Shown: piece by piece, positions 1-6,270 of the stretch
Layout of the letters: each line of letters opens with the position of its first letter
Position numbering within the stretch: position 1 is the first letter of the stretch
NCBI GenBank assembly: GCA_900316595.1
Contig: ONDN01000020.1
Span: forward strand, 1-8,691
Reading direction: 5' to 3'
Length of the DNA: 8,691 nt
Source of the DNA: an uncultured Mycoplasmataceae bacterium
GTDB taxonomy: Bacteria > Bacillota_I > Bacilli_A > Mycoplasmatales > Mycoplasmoidaceae
Made by a program: the position numbers and the translations under genes
The notes under the pieces: generated by a model
Database searches by the model: none
The model's input: the letters and a program-made list of their open reading frames with translations, nothing else
Told to the model about the DNA's origin: nothing

Positions 1-397
1 AGCTGGAGCAACAGGAGGATGTCAAGCTGAAGTAGGTGTTGCAGTTTCTATGGGTGCTGCTGCTTTTAATTATTTAATCAATGGACATGATATTGACTGT
101 ATTGAATATGCAGCAATAATTGGAATGGAACATCATTTAGGATTAACATGTGACCCTGTTGGTGGAGCAGTTATAGCACCATGTATCGAAAGAAATGGAT
201 GTGGGGCAATGAGAGCTATTTCTAGTGCTACACATGCAATATTAGTAGGTGGATCAAAAAATGCAATTTTTACCTTAGATGATGAGGTTGAAGTTGAATT
301 AAAAACAGGTAAGGACTTAAAAGTAGCCTACAGAGAAACAAGCAAAGGCGGATTAGCAAAAGAATATAGAATGAAATTTAAAACTAGAAAAAGATAA
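1..397 (+). CDS. sdaA: L-serine dehydratase, iron-sulfur type, alpha domain (3' part only)
   Basis: The enzyme deaminates L-serine to pyruvate and ammonia in the cytoplasm, using a [4Fe-4S] cluster instead of PLP. The frame is open from base 2, so the N-terminal part lies outside the window; 131 residues remain. Visible family hallmarks are GATGGCQAEVG at the start, LTCDPV, APCIERNGCGAMRA and the C-terminal GGLAKEY. The cysteines in GGCQ, TCDP and PCIE are spaced 43 and 11 residues apart, matching the cluster ligands of this family. The stop codon is 1 nt from the stop of the opposing rpmA. Whether a beta domain is fused or encoded separately cannot be seen. The identification is firm; the symbol follows the alpha-subunit convention. 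With the hydrogenase downstream, it fits an anaerobic lifestyle (inference). Confidence 0.93.
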   Translation, partial: AGATGGCQAEVGVAVSMGAAAFNYLINGHDIDCIEYAAIIGMEHHLGLTCDPVGGAVIAPCIERNGCGAMRAISSATHAILVGGSKNAIFTLDDEVEVELKTGKDLKVAYRETSKGGLAKEYRMKFKTRKR

Positions 398-398
398 T

Positions 399-689
399 TT
401 ACTTTGATAAAACTTCTACTTTCTTTTTATCATTTTTAAATGTTGAATATTTAACAACACCAGATGTTTTAGCAAATAATGTATGATCACGACCTTGACC
501 TACATTTGCGCCAGGAAATACTCTAGTTCCTCTTTGACGGTATATAATTTGACCTGCTTTTGCAAATTGCCCATCAGCAATTTTAGCACCTAGAAATTTA
601 GGTTGTGAATCTCTACCATTTTTAGTAGAACCAACACCTTTTTTACTTGCAAACAATTGTAAATTAATTTTATTGATATTGAATTTCAT
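399..689 (-). CDS. rpmA: 50S ribosomal protein L27, with a cleavable N-terminal extension
   Basis: L27 is a large-subunit ribosomal protein whose N-terminus reaches the peptidyl-transferase centre. The 96-residue product shows the conserved core SKKGVGSTKNGRDSQPK, LGAKIADGQ, IIYRQRGTRVFPG and VGQGRDHTLFA. It begins with MKFNINKINLQLFA before SKKG. This is the Firmicutes/Mollicutes-type pre-sequence, with the NLQLFA|SKKG site that the protease Prp cuts in its known hosts. A GTG at 704 is in frame, but the ATG at 689 is preferred because AAAGGGA sits about 5 nt before it and the extension then has the usual length. It is the last gene of rplU-prp-rpmA, and its upstream neighbour encodes Prp. 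Confidence 0.96.
   Translation of the reverse strand: MKFNINKINLQLFASKKGVGSTKNGRDSQPKFLGAKIADGQFAKAGQIIYRQRGTRVFPGANVGQGRDHTLFAKTSGVVKYSTFKNDKKKVEVLSK
406..437 (+). terminator. Possible terminator of the serine dehydratase gene, inside the 3' end of rpmA
   Basis: GATAAAA (406-412) can pair with TTTTATC (425-431) over a 12-nt loop, and a T run follows at 433-437. Because the two genes converge with a 1-nt gap, a terminator for the + strand gene must lie in rpmA coding sequence. The stem is weak and AT-only except one G-C pair, and it also encodes the lysine-rich L27 tail, so it may be coincidental. Confidence 0.25.
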
Positions 690-694
690 ATTAT

Positions 695-701
695 TCCCTT
701 T
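695..701 (-). promoter_or_regulatory. Ribosome binding site that decides the rpmA start
   Basis: AAAGGGA lies 5 nt before the ATG at 689 and overlaps the alternative in-frame GTG at 704. A Shine-Dalgarno inside the first codons of the longer version argues for the ATG start. Confidence 0.6.
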
Positions 702-704
702 CAC

Positions 705-992
705 TTATTTTTTACACAATATATATTTCTTATTATGTTTTGCTAAACATGCTAATTGTTGATAGATTAATTCTAGATATTTTTGGTTTTGTTTGTTAAT
801 TTTACTTAATTTAATTTCGAATGATGGTATTTTATTATTTTTATTAATTTCTATATCGTTTTCATTAAACCAAGTTGTTGCAGTTTGAACTATTGCACTT
901 GCAGCACAACAAACTAAATCTTTTCCTTTACTATTACTATTAGCATGTCCTTTCAATATTAAACTATTTTTATGTCAAATAACATTAATCAT
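705..992 (-). CDS. prp: Ribosomal-processing cysteine protease Prp
   Basis: Prp is a cysteine protease that cuts the N-terminal extension off ribosomal protein L27; in Firmicutes its gene lies between rplU and rpmA, as here. The 95-residue product contains the family signature KGHANSNSKGKDLVCCAASA. His16 and Cys28 are spaced 12 apart, the same spacing as the catalytic His/Cys pair of known Prp. The true start is the ATG at 992; residue 6 is a UGA-encoded Trp (MINVIWHK), so a standard-code reading would lose the first 12 residues. AAAGG stands 5 nt before the ATG, inside the end of rplU, and the stop of rplU is 1 nt upstream, which suggests translational coupling. It is somewhat shorter than typical Prp. 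A second Cys follows the catalytic one where Ala is usual. Confidence 0.92.
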
Positions 993-993
993 T

Positions 994-1293
994 TTAACCT
1001 TTAATTGATCTAACAATTAATTTAGTATATGGTTGTCGATGACCATATTTTCTTGTATGATGTTTTTGACTAATGTGATGAATAATTGTTAATTTAGGCT
1101 GCTTACCTTGTTTTAAAATTTCACATTCAACATATGCATCTTTAACATATGGTGTGCCAATTTTATCATTAACCATTAAAACTTTATCAAGTTTTACTTT
1201 ATCACCAATTTTGTTTGTTAATTTCTCAACATATATTTCATCATTTTCGGTAATTTTATATTGTTTACCGCCAACTTCGATAATTGCAAACAT
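994..1293 (-). CDS. rplU: 50S ribosomal protein L21
   Basis: L21 binds 23S rRNA in the large subunit. The 99-residue product has the family's usual length and typical blocks: MFAIIEVGGKQYKI at the start, GDKVKLDKVLMV in the middle, and HTRKYGHRQPYTKLIV near the end, a basic region expected to contact rRNA. AAGGAG lies a few bases before the ATG, so the start is secure. It is the first gene of rplU-prp-rpmA. It follows a leader of about 100 nt that can fold into two hairpins, which suggests regulation at the RNA level, possibly by L21 itself (inference). Confidence 0.97.
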   Translation of the reverse strand: MFAIIEVGGKQYKITENDEIYVEKLTNKIGDKVKLDKVLMVNDKIGTPYVKDAYVECEILKQGKQPKLTIIHHISQKHHTRKYGHRQPYTKLIVRSIKG

Positions 1294-1395
1294 ATCTACT
1301 CCTTATAGAAAATCAGACTCGTTTATCATAAGGTATTAGATAATACTAAGTTTTATGACCCAGACAAAACGGTTGTATACTCTTAGGAATACAAC
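1294..1395 (-). promoter_or_regulatory. Structured 5' leader of rplU (candidate L21 leader)
   Basis: Reading the minus strand, the leader starts with GTTGTAT and ATACAAC flanking a 10-nt loop (1372-1395). A nested hairpin follows (1326-1358): an outer stem TCATAA/TTATGA encloses an inner GTATTA-TC-TAATAC. GUCUG occurs twice, before and after the second hairpin. L21 leaders are a known class of autoregulatory RNA in Firmicutes. I cannot check this leader against that model, so the assignment rests on position and foldability. The first hairpin begins exactly where the candidate promoter would start transcription. Confidence 0.5.
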
Positions 1396-1401
1396 GTGTA
1401 T

Positions 1402-1430
1402 ATTATATATATAAAAATATAAACATTAAT
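1402..1430 (-). promoter_or_regulatory. Candidate rplU operon promoter
   Basis: A perfect TATAAT lies at 1407-1402 on the minus strand. Seven bases on, transcription would start near 1395, the first base of the leader hairpin. The -35 region is weak (TTAATG or ATTAAT about 16-17 nt upstream), as is common in AT-rich mollicutes. Confidence 0.55.
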
Positions 1431-1441
1431 TGATTTATATT

Positions 1442-1454
1442 TATACTTGTAATG
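1442..1454 (+). promoter_or_regulatory. Candidate metK promoter giving a leaderless mRNA
   Basis: TATACT at 1442-1447 is the best -10 element before metK and predicts a start near 1454, only about 2 nt before the ATG at 1456. No Shine-Dalgarno precedes metK. The -35 is not recognisable at proper spacing; TTGATT at 1430-1435 is too close. An upstream start within the AT-rich tract cannot be excluded. Confidence 0.4.
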
Positions 1455-1455
1455 T

Positions 1456-2616
1456 ATGAATAGAACAGAAATTAATAAAAGGGAACATTTATCATTAATA
1501 ACATCTGAATCAGTTGGTATTGGTCATCCTGATAAGATTTGTGACCAAATTTCTGATAAAATTTTAACTGAATGTCTAAAAGAAGATAAGAATAGCCGAG
1601 TAGCCTGTGAAGTGTTTGCAAGTAACCATTTAATTGTTATTGGTGGTGAGATTACAACAAAAGCATATGTTGATGCAATTAGAATGGCATGAGATGTACT
1701 ATTACCATTAGGATATAATGAAAATGATTTTACTATCTTGTCAAATATTAATAAACAATCATTAGAAATTTCTCATCATGTAAATAAAAAGAATAGTTTT
1801 GGTGCTGGTGATATTGGTATCGTTTATGGTTATGCTACAAATGAAACAAAAGAATATTTACCATTACCATATATTTTAGCTAGCAAGATTATGCACAAAA
1901 TTAATACTTTGACTATGCAAAATAAATTACAAGATGCTAATTTTGATTCCAAATGTCAAGTTACATGTTTTTATAACAAAGACAATAAACCTGTTGGTAT
2001 TGACTCAATTATTGTTTCATTGCAACATAAAAAGAAAGCCAATTTAAAAAAACTATTTAATGATGTAAAACAAAAAGTAATTTTACCAATTGTTGCATCA
2101 TATGACTTAAACCAAGATTTTAGTCTTAACATCAACAATGGAGGTAGATTTGTTGTTGGTGGTCCTTTTAGTGATACTGGACTAACTGGAAGAAAGCTAA
2201 TGGTTGATACATATGGAACAATTGGTCACCATGGTGGTGGAGCATTTAGTGGCAAAGATTATACTAAAGTTGATCGTACTGGTGCATATATTGCAAGATA
2301 TGTAGCAAAAAATATGGTAGCTGCAGGTGTTGCAGATATCATGGAAGTAGAAATGTGTTACAATATTGGATCAAAATATCCATGTTCAATTAACATTAAT
2401 TGTTTTAATACTAACAAAATATCTATGGATAAGGTATATAAAATTGTTAATAATGTGTTTAACTTTGACTTGTCATATATTATTAAAAAATTTGATATGC
2501 CAAATTTACCATATTCAAAGTATTCACTATATGGTCATTTTACTGAAATTACATGTTCTAAGCCTTGGGAAAAATTAGACTGTGTAAATACCATAAAAAA
2601 ATATTTACATAAATAG
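1456..2616 (+). CDS. metK: S-adenosylmethionine synthetase (methionine adenosyltransferase)
   Basis: MetK joins methionine and ATP to make S-adenosylmethionine, the cell's methyl donor, in the cytoplasm. The 386-residue product has the usual family length. Conserved landmarks are GHPDK (residues 23-27; His for ATP, Asp for Mg), YGYATNET, SDTGLTGRK, and GGGAFSGKDYTKVDR, which carries the two ATP-binding lysines (first at about residue 267). Residue 79 is Trp encoded by UGA (RMAWDV). The mobile active-site loop is unusual: the common QSPDI reads QSLEI and the common GAGDQG reads GAGDIG. The phosphate-binding residues are intact, so the enzyme is probably active. The ATG at 1456 has no Shine-Dalgarno, which fits a leaderless message. 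It is divergent from rplU. Confidence 0.97.
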
Positions 2617-2642
2617 GGAATAATAATCATTTTTATAAATAT

Positions 2643-2673
2643 GGGGGAGATATTAAAGTCTTTCTCATTTTTT
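2643..2673 (+). terminator. Probable terminator after metK
   Basis: GGGGGAGA (2643-2650) can pair with TCTTTCTC (2659-2666), including three G-U pairs, across an 8-nt loop, and ATTTTTT follows. The G-rich run is unusual in this AT-rich intergenic sequence, which supports a functional stem. It lies 26 nt after the metK stop. Confidence 0.45.
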
Positions 2674-2685
2674 AAAAAACCGAAA

Positions 2686-2702
2686 TTTACAAATTTTGTA
2701 AA
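2686..2702 (+). repeat. 17-bp palindrome upstream of the helix-turn-helix gene
   Basis: TTTACAAA-T-TTTGTAAA is a perfect 8-bp inverted repeat about 45 bases upstream of the candidate -10 of the next gene. It could be an operator for that small DNA-binding-like protein, or a chance AT-rich palindrome. No second copy was noticed in the window. Confidence 0.3.
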
Positions 2703-2747
2703 ATTAAAATTTTAAATTCAGTCGTAATTTTTTTCTCAATTTTTCAA

Positions 2748-2760
2748 TATACTCATGAGA
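2748..2760 (+). promoter_or_regulatory. Candidate promoter of the three-gene cassette
   Basis: TATACT at 2748-2753 predicts a start near 2760. This leaves a leader of about 11 nt that includes the strong ribosome site GGAGG before the ATG at 2771. The -35 region is poor (TAATTT at 17-nt spacing). The same -10 sequence occurs before metK. Confidence 0.42.
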
Positions 2761-2770
2761 TGGAGGAAAC

Positions 2771-3097
2771 ATGAAAAGAGATTATAAAAATTTTAATTAC
2801 TTAAAAGAGAAACTTTCAATTCTAATGTCAAAATATTGTATCTATTCATTTAGAGTAAAAAACTATCATTTGACTAATAAAAATATTGATCTAAAACAAT
2901 ATCGATTATACCTAGATTACATTAATAAAATTTTAAATGTAATGGATGCACAGAATGCAGATATTATTCGTAAACTTTACATTTTAAGATGTGATTGAAC
3001 TTCATTAGGCTATAGTAGAAGTTGTTATTATGATCATAGAAGAAAAGCTGTTTTAAATTTTTTTGATTATTACGAAGATGTTTATGACCATTTGTAA
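2771..3097 (+). CDS. Small helix-turn-helix-like protein, unknown function
   Basis: The product has 108 residues when UGA at 2996 is read as Trp. The start is well supported by GGAGG 6 nt upstream. The N-terminal half is charged and aromatic; the C-terminal half (about 60-100) reads IIRKLYILRCDWTSLG followed by YSRSCYYDHRRKA. This resembles the region-4 type helix-turn-helix of sigma-like and phage late-gene regulators, in which a Trp and an S-R-S-x-Y-Y helix recur. Small mollicute proteins of the MG284/MPN403 kind may be relatives; this is from memory and unverified. It overlaps the next gene by about 20 nt, so they are probably co-transcribed and coupled. It may bind the palindrome upstream (inference). 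A role in transcription is plausible but not shown. Confidence 0.75.
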
Positions 3098-4118
3098 TTC
3101 ACCATATTATTTGAAAAAGCTGGACCACAACCCCATAAATAACAATCAATATGTATATTTATCAGGCTGTAATGGTGATATTAGAATTTTGGAAAATAAA
3201 TGGGAATTCGATTTAAATTATTTCATAAATAGTAATTTATATTTACCACCAAATACCTTTTTAATCAATTACAATACTCCTTTTTCACAAATTTCAGATT
3301 TAACAATTTCTTATTGCCAAACATCAAATTTTCCAGAATTTGTTATTGATGAAAATTCATGTAGTCTATATAAAGTTAAGTTTGTGATAGATACATCATC
3401 TTCAGATTTCTTTAATCATAAATTTATTAATTACCCATTCAACTTTAGTACATTTTTTAAAATAGATGAGAATGTAATTAATCAAGCAAAATTGGAAAAC
3501 AATTCATATGAAATTGATACATTTATGTCTGAATTTAATTCATTGTATTCTAATAATTTTATTCAATATACAAATTATTACACAGATGTTGAAAATCAAA
3601 AGATAAAAATTGCTGATGAATTTCATATTGAGAATAATGAGTGATATGAAACACATTATTCTACTGCTAAATATTTATTAAATGAAGAGTCAATTGATTG
3701 TACTAATCCAATAAATTTTTTGTGTTCAATTGAAATTGATGACTTTTTTACAGTAGTAGGCTACAATATTAGCTTTAATTATTCTATTGATAATAGTCCT
3801 ATTAAAAATTTATCAATTACTGTTAATGATCCACAGTATTGTTCAAATGTTTTTAATTTGGAATATCCATATTCGACTATATATGATGAATCTAAAAAAG
3901 AAGTCATTAATACAATAGGTCATGAAAATGGTTTTTATATTCCAGTGCCTGCTATTGGATATTACACAATAACTTTACAAATATTAACAAGTAGAAAATA
4001 TGCAGTTATTAAATTAACTAGACCTTTTAATTTTAGTAATTCTAAAGATATAGATTATTTTAAATGCGAAGATTATTGAATTAACAATTTATCCAATTTT
4101 AAGGACTATAGCATCTAA
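3078..4118 (+). CDS. Unknown 346-residue protein with eight cysteines
   Basis: I do not recognise this protein. With UGA read as Trp at 3642 and 4077, one frame runs from ATG 3078 (or ATG 3084) to TAA 4118. It overlaps the end of the helix-turn-helix gene and has no clear Shine-Dalgarno, so translation is probably coupled. No signal peptide or membrane segment is visible. The sequence is rich in Asn, Phe, Tyr, Ser and Ile, with alternating hydrophobic stretches that suggest beta structure, notably near the C-terminus (YTITLQILTSRKYAVIKL). Eight Cys are spread along it, for example SGCNGD, SYCQ and FKCED. Its stop abuts the next gene's ATG in the same frame. Length, codon use and context support a real gene. 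Confidence 0.75.
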
Positions 4119-4577
4119 ATGATTAATAACAAGAAATCAATAATTTTAATTTCATGTTTCTTATCAATAATATTGGTGAGCTCATTTACTTTATTAACAA
4201 CAAATTTACTTATTAATGATGATTTTGATAAATTAGATTATAAAAGGCCATTGAATCGTGGAAGAAATTATGAACATTTTAAATTGCGCAAGTGGTTATT
4301 AGAAAATAATGACCTTCATTCAATAATTAATGCTAAGTTTGAAAATGATGTCTATGTTCATTATATTGAAGAATCGAAATTAAAAGATTTTTTCAAAAAT
4401 AAATTTAGAAACTTATTTAAGTCTATAAGTAAATTTGAAGCAAATGCCAATAATTTTGAAGTTAAATTTAATTACCAATTATTTAATAATAATTCAGGGT
4501 TATTGCTTGATGTAGTGTGAAATTTACCCAATAGTTCTTACTATTACTATGATCAAATCAAACTTACATTATGTTAG
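4119..4577 (+). CDS. Membrane-anchored or secreted protein of unknown function
   Basis: This is a 152-residue product with UGA read as Trp at 4518. The N-terminus MINNKKSIILISC leads into a hydrophobic segment of roughly 25 residues (about 6-32), which fits a signal anchor or uncleaved signal peptide. The remainder is charged and Asn/Phe/Lys-rich (for example KLKDFFKNKFRNLFKSISKF), likely outside the membrane. No lipobox is evident. AAGGA lies about 13 nt before the ATG, a long but usable spacing. The ATG directly follows the stop of the preceding gene in the same frame with zero gap, so the two are probably translated together. A second TAG follows the TAG stop. I recognise no family; a partner role with the preceding protein is inference. 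Confidence 0.72.
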
Positions 4578-4597
4578 TAGTTAATGAATAATATATA

Positions 4598-4610
4598 TAT
4601 AATCATTAAA
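4598..4610 (+). promoter_or_regulatory. Candidate acpP promoter, near-leaderless start
   Basis: TATAAT at 4598-4603 predicts transcription from about 4610, 3 nt before the acpP ATG at 4613, and no Shine-Dalgarno is present. This would drive the unit acpP, tRNA-Trp, nucleoside phosphorylase, membrane protein and hydrogenase. The -35 is not convincing. Confidence 0.5.
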
Positions 4611-4612
4611 CT

Positions 4613-4861
4613 ATGGATCAAAAAATACTAGATAGAATTATTAAAATTGCAAATGATCAAAAATTAAAAGTTGATTTATCTATTGAAAACAAAGATAAAA
4701 CATTAAAAGACTTGGGTTTGGATTCACTATCTATTATTGGTGTTATTGTTAAACTTGAAAATGAATTAGGAATATATGTTTCAGATGAAGTTTTAGCTAA
4801 AATTCAAACTTTAGATCAACTTGTTTCTGCAATTGAAACAACTTTAAAAAATAAAAAATAG
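4613..4861 (+). CDS. acpP: Acyl carrier protein
   Basis: This is a small acidic carrier that holds acyl chains on a 4'-phosphopantetheine arm. The 82-residue product has the hallmark LGLDSLSI with the attachment Ser at residue 38. The helical pattern around it (KLENELGIYVSDEVLAKIQTLDQLV) is standard for the family. It starts directly after a TATAAT box with no ribosome binding site. It ends 7 nt before tRNA-Trp. No other fatty-acid gene is nearby, so its partner enzymes (acyltransferases or a holo-ACP synthase) must be elsewhere. In mollicutes, ACPs often persist without a full fatty-acid synthase and may serve phospholipid assembly (family knowledge). Confidence 0.94.
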   Translation: MDQKILDRIIKIANDQKLKVDLSIENKDKTLKDLGLDSLSIIGVIVKLENELGIYVSDEVLAKIQTLDQLVSAIETTLKNKK

Positions 4862-4868
4862 CAATTTG

Positions 4869-4943
4869 AGGGGTGTAGTTCAATGGTAGAACTTCGGTCT
4901 TCAAAACCGACTGTTGTGGGTTCGAGTCCTGCCACCCCTGCCA
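4869..4943 (+). tRNA. trnW: tRNA-Trp (anticodon UCA)
   Basis: The cloverleaf is clear. The acceptor AGGGGTG (4869-4875) pairs with CACCCCT (4933-4939), then comes discriminator G and an encoded CCA (4941-4943). The anticodon stem TCGGT/ACCGA encloses loop CTTCAAA with anticodon TCA at 4901-4903, and the T loop is TTCGAGT. The UCA anticodon reads UGA and, by wobble, UGG, matching the UGA-for-Trp codons in neighbouring genes. It lacks the long variable arm of selenocysteine tRNA, and G73 is typical of tRNA-Trp. It is embedded between two protein genes (7 nt after acpP, 12 nt before the phosphorylase), so it is probably cut out of a long transcript. Confidence 0.96.
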
Positions 4944-4955
4944 TAAATATTAAAC

Positions 4956-6266
4956 ATGAGCTCGCATATTGTTGATATAATTCATAAAAAAATCAATCAT
5001 AAACAATTAAATGAAGAAGAAATTGATTATGTAATTAAAGGAATAGTTAATAAAACTATTCCTGATTATTTAATTTCTGCATGGTTAACAGCAATTTATA
5101 TTAATGATTTATCGATCGATGAAGTTTATTATTTAACAAAATCAATGTGAACTCATTCAATTCATATTGATTTAACTAAAGTTGGTAATAACATAATTGA
5201 TAAGCATTCTACAGGTGGTGTAGGAGATAAAGTTAGTTTAATTTTATTACCAATAATTGCTGCTTCAGGTATTCCTGTTGCCAAACTTTCAGGAAGAGGT
5301 TTAGGTTTTACAGGTGGAACAATTGATAAGCTCGAATCAATTGGTGTGAATACAAATCTAACAAGAGACCAAATGATTAATCAATTAAAGAAATACAAAA
5401 TTTTTATTTCTGGACAAACAAAAGATTTAGTCCCTGCAGATAAGACATTGTATTCACTAAGGGATGTAACTGGGACAGTTAAAAATTACGGTCTTATTGC
5501 AAGTTCAATCCTTTCCAAAAAGTTTTCAATAATTGGGACTCATGTTTTTTTAGATGTTAAATATGGATCAGGTGCATTTTGTAAAAACTATTCTGAGGCT
5601 AAAAAACTTATTAAATATCTAAAAGCAGTAGCTAAAAAAATGAATCGTAAATTAACAATTATTGTTTCAAGCATGGATCAACCACTTGGAAGAAATATTG
5701 GTAATGCATTAGAAATTTTAGAAGCACAGGATTTCTTAAGTGGCGATAATAATTCTGCTAAGGATTTGAAAGAACTTATCTATAAAACAGCAGCAATTAT
5801 TCTCATGTGCAATAATAATTCTTTATCTTATAAAGATGCATACAACAAAGTTGATAAGATAATTACATCAAAAGCAGCATTGAATAAATTTTATGAATGA
5901 TTATCTATTCAGGGTGCAAACATTAATGATTTAAAGAAAAAAAAGTATTTTAAACCAAAATATAAATTTGAATTTAAATCGCCAAGAGATGGATATTTAA
6001 GTTTTGTATCAAATGAAGCAATTGGTATGATTAGCGTTCAATTAGGTGCTGGAAGAGTTTTAAAAACTGATAAAGTTGATTTTCAAGCAGGGATGATTTG
6101 AAATCATAAATGGGGTGACAAGATTAAAAAAGATGAAATTTTATTAACATGCTATAGTTCAAAACCAATTGACAAAAATAATATTTCCTCTCATATACTT
6201 AATAGCATTAAAATTGTTCCAACAAAACCAAGAAAAATTAAAATTATTAGAAAGATAATTAATTAA
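4956..6266 (+). CDS. deoA: Pyrimidine-nucleoside (thymidine) phosphorylase
   Basis: The enzyme splits thymidine or other pyrimidine nucleosides with phosphate into free base and (deoxy)ribose-1-phosphate, a cytoplasmic salvage and catabolic step. The 436-residue product has full family length. It contains the phosphate-binding signature KHSTGGVGDKVS (residues 83-94), then AKLSGRGLGFTGGTIDKLES, and YGSGAF (about 203-208). Three Trp codons are UGA (5148, 5898, 6096). The C-terminal domain with GMISVQLGAGR is present. The sequence does not settle whether it is uridine- or thymidine-preferring, so pdp is an equally fair symbol. The start lies 12 nt after the tRNA CCA end with no Shine-Dalgarno. 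The stop is 4 nt before the membrane protein start, so the genes form one transcription unit. Confidence 0.95.
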
Positions 6267-6270
6267 TATC

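Noticed and set aside
702..704. GTG at 704 as the start of rpmA
   Set aside because: It would place the Shine-Dalgarno inside the gene; ATG at 689 has proper spacing and the usual pre-sequence length.
1154..1339. Plus-strand reading frame over the rplU region
   Set aside because: It is the antisense shadow of rplU, a secure ribosomal protein gene.
1294..1455. SAM-responsive riboswitch for metK
   Set aside because: The predicted metK leader is 0-3 nt; the hairpins in this region belong to the opposite strand leader of rplU.
2366..2578. Second plus-strand frame inside metK
   Set aside because: Lies wholly within the conserved C-terminal part of metK in another frame and has no start signal.
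1456..2616. metK, deoA, hydA and others appear broken into pieces, as if they were pseudogenes
   Set aside because: Every break is an in-frame UGA at a position that suits Trp, and the flanking pieces are in the same frame; with code 4 all become full length.
2617..4612. Unknown genes as a mobile element or prophage fragment
   Set aside because: No transposase, integrase, flanking repeats or attachment-like duplication was seen; base composition and UGA use match the neighbours. The phage-like flavour of the helix-turn-helix alone is not enough.
4869..4943. tRNA with UCA anticodon read as selenocysteine tRNA
   Set aside because: Normal 72-nt body plus CCA, 7-bp acceptor and 5-bp T stem, no long variable arm; UGA is used widely as Trp.
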